A stretch of DNA of 64,000 nucleotides from Nepenthes gracilis (GCA_033239525.1 BSYO01000013.1:8518501-8582500), one strand, 5' to 3'. Shown: positions 46,350 to 58,250, counted from the first letter of the stretch. Made by a program: numbers and translations. The notes: generated by a model from the letters alone, not told the origin.

Positions 46350-47121
46350 AATATAAGGTTTAAACCAAAATAGGTGAGACATTAAAATAATAAGGCTATA
46401 TTTTCAAACAAGGGAGAAGGATCTCTTAGTGTAGGTGCCACTAGAAACGACATCTTAGGCGCGCCTCGAGCGCAAGCTCACTGTTCTTGGCGCCTTGAGC
46501 ACTTAGTTGTTGGATTCGGCGCCTTGAGCGCTCTCCATTTGGAATTGGTACTTCAGGTGCTAGTCGCACGCGTGAATACTATAATACTTTGTATCAGTAT
46601 AATATTCGTGTGATATCATCCAAACTATCAAATGACACATCAAAATGGGTATGAGTTTATATGAGAGTGATTCATAACCTAACAATATTATCCCGCAATT
46701 TTTTTTTCTCATTATAAAGAGGTTTTTCACATAAGTCTGATATTCATTATTATTTGTGATTATTTACTTGTTATATGTCATTGATTATTTTCTTATGATT
46801 CAAATAAACATTTCGGGTCCCAACACCATGCCCTTATATTAACTATCTAATATTATCCTTAATATATAATTCTTGGTTTTCCACTCTGATTACTCTAATT
46901 GCCGGTGAATTGAAGCCTCCAACCTTGCATACTTCTACGGTGACATTTTAGAAGGAAATGGTAGAGCTTGGTGTAACATGATGTGCTAGAAGCTTAAAAT
47001 TATTGATCATGTTGCTTCTACGTGTATTTTATAGCTTTATTTTTCCCAATTTATTTTAGCACTGCAATTTTGTTTTAAAAGTGAATATTAATGCAAAAAA
47101 TATATATATAAATGAATTAGT

Positions 47122-47937
47122 TGTTGAGGCTTGACTAACTATTTGAACAGTAAGAAAACAAAATAATAACACACGACAAGTATACAACAATTATACACGA
47201 TTGACAAATATATAATTTTTATGTGAAAAACTCTTTTTTGAATAAATAAGGAAAATCACAGGATTAGAAGTCTGAAAATATCTCTATTATATAATATATC
47301 GATTACATAAACTCCCAAATATAACGTCAAATTACCTTATCTCAAAATAAATTCGTACAATAAAAAATGTAAGATGGAAGAGAAGAAATAAAATCCGATA
47401 AACGTTTTTCTCAGCGGCAAGAACAACGTATCCATGGTCAACGGAGATTGAAATTCGATTCGAAACTCAAATAGATGCACAAAACTTCCTCTTCTCCCGT
47501 TTTTCACTATTAATATTCTTTTTCCTCTCAAAATGGCGCTCAAATTGCAATAATAAAATCCTTACACGCGTTAGCCACATTTATATACTCTGAGTTGTGC
47601 TCAACTGCCTGGCAAGCGCAGCTCGAGCGTGGAGCTTTTGGAAATGGCGCTCGAGGATCTGACATGAGAGGTTCAAGGGTGGAGCTTTTGGAAACGGTGT
47701 TTGAGCGCCCGACAAGTGCGGTTCAAGTGTGGAGCTTTTGGAAATGATGCTTGAGCGCCTGCCAGGTGCGGCTTAAGTGTGGAGCTTCTGGAAATTGTGA
47801 TCAAGTGCTTGAGCGTGATGCTTCTAGAATTAGTAACTCAGGGCTTCATCGCGTGTGTAAAAATACTCATCATTAATACCACTATTTGACACATCAAATT
47901 GGTATGAATCCACATAGGAGTGATCTATAACCCAATA
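47122..47937 (-). repeat. 3' LTR of TNT-like copia
   Basis: On the minus strand it starts TATTGGGTTATAGATCAC (TG changed to TA) after the purine tract AAAGGGAAG, and ends GTCAAGCCTCAACA. A CpG-rich block (47590-47840) holds about three repeats of a GTGGAGCTTTTGGAAATGG-type unit with GCTCGAG words. The start matches the solo LTR at 22498. Confidence 0.75.
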
Positions 47938-47944
47938 GACTTCC

Positions 47945-50116
47945 CTTTATGACCGTATAGGAGCAATCATCATCATTTCAGCAGCAGTGTGGAAAATTTC
48001 AAACTTCCTATTTGTAAAACTTTGGTCATAATATCCGATCCATTCTTCTCGATTTTGACCTTATCATGCACTAATAATTCTGAGTCAACAGTATTCCACA
48101 CCCAATGATACCTCACATCAATGTGTTTCGATTTGAAATAAAATGACGAGTTTCTACAAAATGTGAATTACGCTTTAATTATCACAAAACAGTACATATC
48201 GGTCCTACTTGAAACCGAGCTCCCAGATGAACTTTTTTATCCACAACATCTCCTTGCTTGCCTCTATTTTAGTAATGAATTCCGCTTTGGTGGTAGGGAG
48301 AGCAACACAATTCTGTAACTTTGATTGTCAAGAAACTACTCCTCCCACGAATATGACTAGATATCCCAAAGTAGATTATGAGAGTCGATATCATTAGCCA
48401 TGTCTGCATTGGTATACCCAACTAAAAGTGGTTTGCCGCTTCCGAAATGTAAACACGGCTTGGAAATTCCTTTGAAATATCTCAATATTTATTTCATCGC
48501 AGACTAATACTCATTACCGAGATTTGACAAAAATCAACTAACTATACTAATAGTTAAGCAATATTCGGCCTTGTACATGCTATAACATATATCAAGCTAC
48601 TCACGGTCGAAGAGTAGGGTATGCATCTCATGCTTGCCTTTTAATTATCGGTGAAAGGGTATTGTCGACTACCCAATTGAAAGTAATTAGCCAATGGAGT
48701 GGTCACCGGCTTTGCCTTCTCCATATTGAAACGTTGGAGAACGTTTTCCACATAACTCTCCTAGGACATTCACAATTTCCTTACCTTATGGTTGTGAAAT
48801 ATTTTAATACTCAAAATTTTCTTTGTCGCCCCCAAGCCCTTTATGGTAAAGGATTTCCCAAGCTATCACATCAATTCGGTGATTTAGGAGGTATTATGCA
48901 TAATAATTAGCATATCATCCATATAAAGTAGGAGAATAACAAAATTATATTTAGAAAGCCTTTGAACAAAAACACAATGATCCGAAATACTCTTCCAAGC
49001 TTTAGAAATCATCTTCCTAAGTCTTGGCCCACCATAACAAATTCAAACTTCTTGTACTATTTCCTCAAACTTACTTCAACTCATACAAGTTTTCTTCAGA
49101 CGACACACTAAATGTCTCTTCCCTTTAACTCAAAATTCTTCCACTGCTCCATGTAAATCTCCTTCTCAAGGTTACCATGAAGAAATCTCATCCATACATC
49201 CAATAGTTCTACTTTCAGATTAAGAGCCGCGACCAATCCGAGCGCCACCCGAATTGAAGACATTTTTACAATTGGGGCAAAACTTTTATCAAAGTCAGCA
49301 CCTTTCCATTGATTGAAGCCTTTTACATCCAGTTTAAGCTTGTACTTCAATTGTGGGCTATTCTCATCTGTCTTCAAATGGAAGACCCACTTATTCTTCA
49401 ATACTTACTTCCCTTTGGCGACTTCATCAATTCAAGCGTGTAATTTTCTTACAGCGATTTCATCTCATCTTGTATGGCTTCCACCCACTCCGCTTTGTAC
49501 TCATCATCCATAGTTTCTTCAAAACTTTTGGGCTCCCCTCTATCGATAAGTAATATATACTCATTAACCATTAGACGGATAGAGGGTCTTTGATCTCTTG
49601 TGGATTGTCAGAGTGGGATGATCTCAATAAGCTCAACAACATCATGAGGAATAGTATCATCCTCATCTCCATCGTGCATTAGAGTCTCATGGTCTTCTTC
49701 CTCTTTAACAGTGCCTTGATCACTATCATCATGACAAATAGGCACCGGTATCAAGGGCTCAAAACTTGTATCGCAAACTCAGCTATTGTCATTATTAGAA
49801 ATGACCTTCGCTTCTTTGCTAATATCTTCAATCATTTTGTTCTTGACAAATACTACATTCTTTGATCGAACTACTTTCTTATCAGTCAGATCATAGAACT
49901 AGTATCCAAGATCATCTTCCCCATAACTGAAAAAATACATTGCCTTTTCTTTAGCTCCAACTTGGTCTTCCGATCCTTCAAGATGTGAACAAAGGATTTA
50001 CATCCGAGCACGCGCAAGTGGTCGTAGAATACTTCATTCCCAGACCACATCTTTTCTGAAAATTTTTCATTTAGTGGGCTACTCGATAATAAGTTGATGA
50101 TATGAGTCACAGTCTT
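47945..50116 (-). pseudogene. TNT-like copia pol remnant (IN end, RT, RNase H)
   Basis: On the minus strand the integrase end 50116-49886 has SPLNEKFSEKMWSG, YDHLRVLGCKSFVHI and CIFSVMGK. RT at 49401-49108 has KNKWVFHLK, FAPIVKMSSIRVALGL and FLHGNLEKEIYMEQ. The RT end is near 48700, and RNase H runs 48460-47990 with SKHIDVRYHW. Stops and shifts lie between blocks. Its RT domain is the best preserved of the TNT-like relics here. Confidence 0.8.
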
Positions 50117-50121
50117 TAAGG

Positions 50122-51554
50122 TTGAAAGGAACTTTTCGTCCCAAATCATACAAAAGTTTTGACCCCCTAACAAATTAACGAAAGTAATATGATAATAAAT
50201 ATTCAATATACGTAAAGAATATTTTAATTTAGATGAAGCAAACAACAAGTATAAAGTGTAAAGCAATAAATAATAATACATAGACGGCCATGGCAATCGA
50301 CTTACTCCCAATAAATAATAATAAATAATAAAATAAGAATATTTTTGGTGACGAAGAAAAATTTTGATAACCATAACTATCGAGTAAAGCTCTCCGAGTT
50401 TCAACGGCCCAGGGAGATATGCACTTATAAAAATCAGTTTACAGATCAAGTGGTAATGACGCGCTAACCTAACAAATTTACTCCCATCACGTGATATCCA
50501 TAAAGAAACTCCTTGAATTTATCCACGGTAGTGAAATCGGATGCCTTTTGGTCTTCATGTCAATCTTTCTTTATGAACCGCTTGAAGAATCAAACACCAT
50601 CTAAACAACTTCTTTACACAACCAACGTTACCAACGAAAGTAAATGGGTAGGAAGTATTATAACAGTAAAGTAAAAAAGGTGAGAAAATGGTTAACACAA
50701 GAACACAAAAACGTATTTGATGTTTTCTCAAATGGAGCAATGATTAAAGCATGAGGCTTTTGTTTTCTCTCTCCATGGACATTCCAAAAAGCATGAGCCA
50801 AAAGTAGTGCAACTGAAAGAAGGAAGAATTATATAGAGAGGCTTGAAAAACATGTTTAAAAAAATAACCGTTGTCACAGGGGCTCTAGCGTGGCTTGAGC
50901 ACGCGGAGGGCGCACCTAGGGTTTCAAGATGGAAACGCATAGGCGCTCGAGCGAGAAGGAATGTTAATAGCAGGCGTGAGGCTATTGGAATTGGGGCTTG
51001 AGCATTGAGCGGGAAGCAGCAGGCATAGGACTCTGGGAATAGACAACCACAAAAATAAGTTGATGTAGCACTTCAATAGACTAGATATTTGTAATGTCCC
51101 AGGACACCCGCTTATAGATATTGTTTGCTTTGGGCCTAACCCATATGGTTTTGTTCCTGGTAGGTCCACGGCTCCCAAAATGCATCTACAAAGGAGAGGT
51201 ATCCACGACCTTATAAGGCACGCTTCGTTTCCCTCCCCATCCGATGTGGGACATCACAGTCTACCCTCCTTGGGAGCCCAGCATCCGCACTGAAACACCA
51301 AACCGGGACCCGTCTCTGATACCATTTATTATGTCCTCAGACACCCGCTTGTAGATATTATCCGTTTTGAACCCAACCCATACGGTTTTGTTCCTGGCAA
51401 GCCCACGGTTTCCAAAACGCGTCTACAAGAGAGAGATATCCACACCCTTATAAGGCACATTTCGTTTCCCTCACCATCCGATGTGGGACATCACAATATT
51501 GACATATGATCAAATATGATTACAAAATATGCCAACACAAAAATGACCCTAACA
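50122..51554 (-). repeat. 3' LTR of second Sirevirus (with TRIM inside)
   Basis: On the minus strand it starts TGTTAGGGTCATT at 51554 after GGGGGAGAT and ends TTCCTTTCA at 50122. It aligns with 28457-29638 over its second half: the GAAAGATTGA..GAAGACCA block, the GCGTCATTACCAC..GATCTGTAAA block and the LTR end. Without the TRIM it is about 1020 bp. The CpG-rich part is near 50880-51010. Confidence 0.8.
51090..51495 (-). mobile_element. TRIM (miniature LTR retrotransposon)
   Basis: Two direct repeats, 51090-51255 and about 51328-51495, start on the minus strand with TGTGATGTCCCACATCGG. The primer site TGGTATCAGAGACGGG lies after the 5' copy (about 51313-51328), and the purine-rich GGGAGGGTAGAC lies before the 3' copy. 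The target duplication is ATATT (51085-51089 and 51496-51500). It has no coding capacity. The total of 406 bp is typical of TRIMs. Confidence 0.9.
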
Positions 51555-51942
51555 ATCTCCCCCTTTGATAATTTCGTAACAAAATCACATAAAGTAAAAA
51601 ATATAAAAGAAGCACGGGTTTAAACATATTCGAAATAGAACACGTGTACATAAAAACCTACATCTAGTGAGAGACAACAATAATACAAAAAAATAAATGA
51701 CCACGAACACGAGAATTGTGGTGTCGATACTATAGCTGTGGTGCCTAGACATCTATGATTAGTACAAACAGACATAATACAAATAGAGATAATATGTCCG
51801 TAGCAACACAAAGCTATTAACATCCATACACAGTAGCATATAGCAACATAAGTGACATGAAAGAACAGAAATATTAATGAAGTCATTAAAACTAATGAAG
51901 TCAGCAAAACTTATAAAGATATCAAGATTAATAAAGTTATCA

Positions 51943-52003
51943 CAACTCCCCCTAAAATGTTTGAAAAACTCCCCCTAAATAGTACACAAAAGAATGTCCC
52001 CCT
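51943..52003 (-). other. Polypurine tract cluster of second Sirevirus
   Basis: Three AGGGGGA words (plus strand TCCCCCT at about 51947, 51970 and 51997) lie some 380-440 nt before the LTR-adjacent tract at 51555-51568. The first Sirevirus has an equivalent cluster at a similar distance. Confidence 0.7.
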
Positions 52004-52269
52004 AACAAAAATAGAAAAATATGGTCTCTCCCTTTTTGTTACGAAGAGCCAAAGAGATGGTATCACTCAGACCCAAACGAATCGCCGGAAGACTGATGAC
52101 CAAACTAACGCCACTAAAGTCTAAGCGCCGTCTCCTGAGTCGCCAAGCGGGAGTCAAGATGCTCAAAATTGGCAAGGAAATCTTAACGCAGCTGAGATTG
52201 TGAAGCATAAATACGCTTCTACGAGGAATAGAGACAATTAAAGTGATTGGCAAGACGAAACATCTGGCC

Positions 52270-53238
52270 CATCAGTACTGTAGAGGAAGAGGTAGAGTGT
52301 TGGGGAGGTGCGGCCGGTCCAGGACCCGAGGGGTCAGGGTGGGATGAGGCGAAGTAAGATAGTCCACCCTTAGGCTGAAAAGAAGGCACTTTAGGGAGGG
52401 CTCATCTAATGGCTCACAGGATCATTGGCGAAGCGGTGAGTGTGTGAGCAGCACTGGACAAAAGTGATAAAGGTGATAGGGCATGCAAGTTGGAGATGAG
52501 GACGATCGAAAAAAGAAAGACCTAATCTAGCCAACAGCCACTGAATAAGACAACCATGGAGGAGGTTATTATCCTTGTGGGTATTGAAGTGGGAGAGGAT
52601 GTGAGAGCAAAAGTGGGACGACAAATCAATAGGTCACCCACTCAAGAGAGTATAAAGAAAATGGCTTTGTTGAGGGGGATGGAGGAAAAGTGAGAGATAG
52701 AAAACAATATTTGTGAGCATAATATGACTTACGACGAGTCGCTGAGGGGATAGAAGCAAAGTTTTAAAAGATCGCCCATTCCACTCCATGGGTGAACCGT
52801 GAAGGAATGTAGTGATCTCATGGAAGTGTGGTCGGGAGAGTGGGGTGTAGGGGTAGTCAGGATTTTCTACCTAGAAAGACTGAGAACCCGGGGAATCACA
52901 TCCGGAGTAATCTGGAGGTGTCGCCCCCAAGAAAGTGAAAAATAATATGAGAGAAGACTTATGAATATTTGAGTAGAATTCTTGAATGATGATGGCAAAA
53001 GAAGCAACCAAATTGGTGAGGATCGACTCCCAATGCCAATTGGTGAAGACGGAGGAGATGGAGGGGTCAAGGGAGGAGAGGTAGACTTCCCATTCAAGTA
53101 AGAGTTGCCGCTGAGACATGTGCGTGGTGAACAGGGCCTTAGCCTTGAGATTGATGAAGCGATTGGGGGCGGAGAGCCCACTCGGCCGATTATGCTTGCC
53201 GATCGATTTGCGAGTAGATATTTTTGCGGACCCGACAT
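52270..53238 (-). pseudogene. Second Sirevirus ORF3, broken
   Basis: ATG at 53238 with MSGPQKYLL; after a shift the frame reads HMSQRQLLLEWEV, then EFYSNIHKSS (52871-53119). A later block ILSHFNTHKDNNLLHGCLI is at 52406-52624, matching ILAHFNPKKDDNLPYGCLI-type sequence in the first copy. The end RNKKGE (about 52020) runs into the polypurine cluster just as in the other copy. Several shifts and stops are present. Function unknown. Confidence 0.65.
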
Positions 53239-54045
53239 CTTAAATACATACATAAGAGAGGACAGAAGAACACCTGAATAATGTTACACCAGAGCCTCGG
53301 GTTTTGTTTTTTGTTGTGGTTGGTGTTGTGGGTGTGTAAGTATGAGAAGTGTGGCGTGTGTGGGTGCAAGGCATGCACCGGGCGGGGCATGTAGGGGTAG
53401 GCTCCAATAGGGTAGGGCCATGGCAACACATAAGCTTCAGGGTCTGTGTGAGAAGCTGGGTTGGGTTCACGACTGACAACACCCAACCATGGGAGTTAGC
53501 AAGGGTTCATAGCTAGGGGAGGCGCCATTGGAGCCAGGATTCACCATGAAGCAGGGGAGAAATTCACGCATAGGATCCATGGTTGGACGCAAAAAATCCA
53601 CGCACAAACTGGTGGACCTGGAGCGAAATGGTAAGAAATCGGGAAAGGCGGCCGAAATGGGAGTGACCCATGAGGAGTTCTAGCAAAATAAGCAAGGGAA
53701 GAGGGGCGGCGCCGCCATTAATGGCGGAAGGGACCATAGACAAACAAATAAAGAGGAAGGAGAAGATTACCTCGAGTGACGCCCACAATTGAGAGGAAGG
53801 AAGGCGGATTTGGAGATTGGTGAGAGAGAGAGGAAGCAGGAGAGAGCAAAAAGTGTGCGAGAGGAGAGAGTGTCGAATGAGGGTTTGGTGAGGCGCTCGC
53901 TGCTCGCTGGAAGATAAAGCGGGAGCCAGCGGCACTCGAGTGCATGGAAAGCCGGCACACGCTGTCTTTTTTTGTTTTTTTTGTTTTTAGTGGTTTTATT
54001 ATAAGTATTATTAATATTTTTTTAAAAAAAAATTGAATATAAGTC
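53239..54045 (-). promoter_or_regulatory. Leader and probable intron before second ORF3
   Basis: On the minus strand an A-rich segment after the pol stop (about 54045-53960) is followed by a CT-rich leader with CTCTCTCTCTCAC. A donor ACTCGAG|GTAATC lies at 53771/53770, then a 532-nt segment with a polypyrimidine tract ending TTTAAG right at ATG 53238. The order equals 35160-35808. Confidence 0.55.
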
Positions 54046-55950
54046 ATTCCTCAGGAAGCGAACAAACACTGATAACCGTTCTCAAAAATTCAAAACGCAC
54101 ACTATCCAAGGGTTTAGTAAGGATGTCGGCCAGTTGAGTGTCAGTCGGAGTATGTTCAAGAGAGAAGACTCGAGTTTTTACAAGCTCACGAGTAAAATGA
54201 TATCGAATATGAACATGTTTGGTTCATGAGTGTTGAACAAGATTTTTGAAAATATTAATAGCACAAGTATTGTTACAGTAAATGGTCATAGTGTTCTGGA
54301 TAATGCCATAATCAAGAAGCATTTGTTTCATCCATAAGAGTTGCGCGCAACAGTTTCCCACGGCAATGTATTTGGCTTCTGCAATAGACAATGAGATAGA
54401 ATTTTATTTCTTGCTCATCCAAGCCACCAGGTTGGAAGCTGACATAGAAGTATCCACCAGAAGTACTTGTTCAATCATCAACATTTTCAATTCAATCGGC
54501 ATCGGAATATCTAACCAAGGTGAAATTGGAGTCGTTAGAGAAGAAAATCCCATAATCGGAAGTCGTATTGATGTAGCGAATGATATGCTTAATTGCACTT
54601 AAATGAGATTCTTTTAGACTGGATTGATATCGGGCGCAGACACCGACGCTAAATGTAATGTCAGGCCGGCTAACAGTTATGTATAAGAGACTGCCAATCA
54701 TACTTCTATAGAGAATTGGATCAATACTCTTTCCTGCAAGATCATGATCCAGTTTCGATGAAGTGCTCATGAGTGACCGGGTATGTTTAGAGTTATCAAG
54801 GTTGAAACGCTTTACAAAATCCTTGGCATATTTGGCTTGAGAGATAAAACTACCATGAGAGAGTTGCTAAATTTGTAAGCCGAGAAAGTATTTAAGTTCT
54901 CCGACCGTACTCATTTCAAATTCCGAGGCCATGCAATCAGCAAAAGAATGAGCATGTGAGTCAACGGTAGCACCAAAGACAATGTTATCAACATAAACTT
55001 GGATACCGACATATATTTTTCGGTCATTTTTACAAAAAAAAAGGTTTTATTAACACTGCTTCGAACAAAACTATGGTCACTAAGGTACGAGGTAAAACGC
55101 TCGTACCAAACACTGGGAGCTTGCTTAAATCCTTATGGGGCCTTTTTTAGTTTGTACACATGGTCTAAAAATGCAGGATTCACAAATCCCTTTGGTTGCT
55201 TTACATTAACTTTCTCTCGAATAAGACCATTTAGGAAGTCATTTTTCACATTCATTTGATATAATTTAAATCCTATGGTATAAGCAATAGACAGAAGGAT
55301 ATGGATAGATTCGTGATGAGTCACAGGAACAAAAGTCTCGTCATAAACGATGGCCTCCACTTGTGTATATCCTCGAGCAACAAGTTAAGCTTTATTACGG
55401 GTGATATTTTTATTTTTCTTGGTTTTTTTGAAGATCCATTTGGTCCCAATGATATTTGTATGTGTAGGTTGAGGAACCAAGGACCATACGTTATTTCTCA
55501 CAAATTAATTTAATTCCTCATGGCATTTGTCCAGCACTCATCGGATAAGGCCTTTTCTACCTATTTGGGTTTGATGTGAGAAACATAACAAGTATAAGTG
55601 AGCAGGTTTAGAACACGGTGACACAGCCTCATACCTTTACTCAAATCACCTAACATAAGGTCTTTTGGATGATTTAACTTTACCTTGGTAGAAGGTTCCT
55701 TTATAGGAATGACATTAGGAGTCGTTTGCGAAATATCAAAAAATGCTAAGTCAAGTAAAGATTCAACTTGATCATTCTATTTATCAGAACAATCGTGGGT
55801 TTCTAGATGTTCATTAGGGATATTATTACAACAATATTAATAGATTCCATAACGGTTTAAGTGCAAAAATTTTAGACTCGATAGGCTCGACTAGTTAGGA
55901 AATATTCTAAGAACATCCCTTCATCACTTTTTGAGTCAAACTTGTCTAAG
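54046..55950 (-). pseudogene. Second Sirevirus RT-RNase H, broken
   Basis: On the minus strand the linker runs 55950-55560. RT at 55360-55133 has YDETFVPVTHHESI and YQMNVKNDFLNG (catalytic Asp to Asn). The YVD region is near 55000. PILYRSMIGSLLYITVSRPD and YSDAD lie at 54770-54492, and RNase H continues to the end near 54046. Multiple stops. Confidence 0.8.
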
Positions 55951-55955
55951 TTTTC

Positions 55956-58237
55956 TGTGAGGTTCTTGATACACGAATCATAATTAAAAGATTAATCAAG
56001 CGACTATAATTAAGATTTAAGCCTAATTCAAGTGGGAATTCAGTTTCAGGACCGTAGGAAATTCAGCGGATTGGGCCCGTCGGGCGCTTGATGCGGTGTC
56101 ATAGGCACCCAAAATAGTGGGTCGGTGCCTAAGGCGGGTGCTGGGGTGCTAGAATGGGCACGCCTGCCATGCGCCCGGCCGGTGCTCTGGAGAATAAAAG
56201 TGCCACGAGTGTTTTTTCTCATCATTTTTTCAGCTGCCTAGTTCGAAGAGAGAGAGAGAACGCAAGGAGAAGAGAGAGGAAGGAAATTCGAGGTCTTCGA
56301 GTCCGATTCCGAGTTAGTGCTAGTAGAAATATGATAAATTGGGTCGAGACAAGTTCACACATACCATCCTCTTTCGTTTTCTTACACTTTTATTTCGTTT
56401 TCTTTGGGTATCATCATTCCGATACCTTATTAAAGATACATTATGTATTACCCATGACTTAAGCATGCACATATATAAATTTTATATCCAATTTCCTAGT
56501 TTTGGACTATTTTTCACGCCAAAACCCAAATCCCCCGCCTAGATGCTTTTACCTATGGATTTTTGAGGCTTTTGCCTACATTGACTCTAGAATATGATTA
56601 CCCATGCCTCAAACATGTTGATTTAACAATTGGATCTCCGATTTGATAGTTTTAGGTGAAATTTCATTCGTCGATACTATTCACCATGCCCGGACCACGT
56701 TTAATCACTTGATTCAAGTTTTATGCATGATTTGGTTCTAGATTATTGCAACCCATGACTTGAGCATGGAATTCTATTGATTTGGTGATTGAAATCCCGC
56801 ATTTTGTGTGTTTTATGCATACTGGAACCCTAACCCGCTCCCCGCGCCTTCCGACCGATTTCCCATGAAACTTATGCACTAAATTGACTTAGAAAATTGA
56901 ACCCCAACTTATAAATGTGATTGATTTTCATTTAACTGTATAATTTATAAATTATGCATGAAATTATGAACACATGAAGATTTAAGCCCACGAAGAAGGT
57001 GGAAGAATATATTTGAACAAGTTTAATGGAAAAAGAATCAAGAAGGGATATTCTGAAATTAAGCGATAAACTGATTGACTTATGAACCGTTCTTCGGAAT
57101 AATGAACTGATTGAATTATGAAATGTTCTCTAACAGAGTGGGAACGAAGAATTATGTGGTTAATAGCAAAATTTCCTAAAGAAATAAGAAATAAGAAACT
57201 TTTTTTTGGTAGGTAAGAAATAAAAAAAAAAAACTTGGATCGAGGATTGTTCAACAGATAGTATACTTTAACCTGCCATTGATATTACAGTAGAAAGTCA
57301 ATGACTATCCTAACCACGTATTGTAGCGTGTGATATTCCTTGACAAGCCTTAATATACTGTAGTGGAAGGTGTTGTCTGGTATGGTGCCGCTTGCGATTG
57401 GGTCGCTTACGACTGATTGGCTCCGTCTATAGGGTTTATATATAGACACATCGGCCTTTAATTTTGTAATTGAATACAATTTAGATCACGAGTGACCACT
57501 CTTTTAACCAGTAAGGCTTACTAGCCTCAATCCCTCAACAAATAAGTTCTTGGCACGAATTAATGATTAAGAAAAAAAAGGAAAATGAACAGAAGAAACT
57601 TGGAAAAACATTCACGAAAGCATATTCTTTTTACATTCATGATTCATGACCTCTCTTATGTTTTTATTTCCTTTCTTTATGCATTATTCTATTCTGAAAA
57701 TGAAATCTTGCACGTTCTTTGATACATTGTGCCTTGCTGAGTTTAGGCTCACCCATTGTTGTTCTGTCCCCCCTCAAATGATCAGCACAAATTCCTACCC
57801 GACGAGGAGTAGATGATTGACACCTAGCTTAGGCTTGGAGGTGATGTATTTTATACCTTGAGGATTTTGTATTTTTGGCTTAGCTTATGATTCTTTTGGG
57901 AACAGAAAATTGTATCTCTTTATATTTTATTCTTTTGATGGATATCCTACAATAGTGATATACCTTATTGGAATGTGAAATTTTAGATTTTTAGTTTGCT
58001 TCCGTAGGTTTATTAAAGGGTATTCTGAGGCTTAGAGGTATCTCTCTGTTCCAACCTGGCACCTATAGTTCTGTATTATTGTTGTATATGTCTTGTGAAA
58101 ATTTTGTGAATCCTGTGTTGGTGTCAGTGTAGATTTATGTATATTATTCAGGTTGATTACAAGTTTTATATTTACCCGATGTTTGTATTATAGTCGAGAC
58201 TTTGCCGGATTTTTGGTTGGTAATACGATACGTTACA
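55956..58237 (+). repeat. 5' LTR of gypsy element
   Basis: 2282 bp, TGTGAGGTTCTTGATAC to GATACGTTACA. A CpG-rich block at 56060-56190 is followed by GAATAAAAG. Degenerate repeats of about 150 bp begin ATTACCCATGACTT-like at about 56446, 56598 and 56746. It aligns with 63200-64000 (GTGCCCAAGGTGGGCGCTGG against GTGCCTAAGGCGGGTGCTGG). Small frames inside it are not genes. Confidence 0.8.
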
Positions 58238-58238
58238 G

Positions 58239-58250
58239 TTGGTATCAGAG
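58239..58250 (+). other. Gypsy primer-binding site
   Basis: TTGGTATCAGAG one base after the LTR end; initiator tRNA-Met type. Confidence 0.85.

Larger units (their letters stand above)
44152..46684 (-). mobile_element. Solo LTR B (TNT-like copia), inside LTR A, itself split
   Basis: On the minus strand it starts TGTTAGGTTATGAATCAC at 46684 and ends GGGTCCCAACA at 44152, flanked by ACATT (44147-44151) and ATATT (46685-46689), a target duplication with one C/T change. Parts 44152-44870 and about 46440-46684 belong to the LTR. Both carry CpG-rich GCGCC/TCGAGCG words, showing that the interruption fell within that block. The orientation is opposite to LTR A. Confidence 0.75.
43540..46825 (+). 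mobile_element. Solo LTR A (TNT-like copia), split by insertion
   Basis: It starts TGTTAGATTATGAATCAC at 43540 and ends GGGTCCCAACA at 46825, with CCATG on both sides (43535-43539 and 46826-46830). Parts 43540-44151 and 46690-46825 make an LTR of about 750 bp; the rest is LTR B and what lies inside it. It has a CpG-rich block at about 43740-43815 and TATAAAA near 43820. Confidence 0.8.
47122..50116 (-). mobile_element. TNT-like copia relic, 3' half, minus strand
   Basis: It consists of a 3' LTR (47122-47937), RNase H, RT and the integrase end at 49886-50116, where a Sirevirus inserted. The 5' half must lie beyond the gypsy element, outside the window. The pol type is the same as the relic at 660-4560. 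Confidence 0.75.
50122..55955 (-). mobile_element. Second Sirevirus, minus strand, 5' end cut by gypsy
   Basis: On the minus strand it runs from the integrase C-terminal region at 55950 (FDSKSDEGMFLEY) through RT-RNase H, leader-intron, ORF3, polypurine cluster and 3' LTR, ending TTCCTTTCA at 50122. It was inserted in a copia integrase; the candidate target site is ACCTT (minus) at 50117-50121, the other copy being outside the window. It belongs to the same family as 28457-38553 but is clearly diverged. Confidence 0.8.

Noticed and set aside
49886..50449. 187-codon minus-strand gene
   Set aside because: Its first half is Sirevirus LTR read through; only the part below 50116 is copia integrase.
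51090..51495. Cassandra element with 5S-like promoter
   Set aside because: The LTR start resembles Cassandra-type TGT..ATGTCCCACATCGG, but I see no 5S rRNA box A/C sequences.
53240..53958. Proline-rich frames on the minus strand (53190-53958)
   Set aside because: They overlap the leader and probable intron before ORF3; CT-rich DNA gives long accidental frames, and they are not kept in the other Sirevirus.
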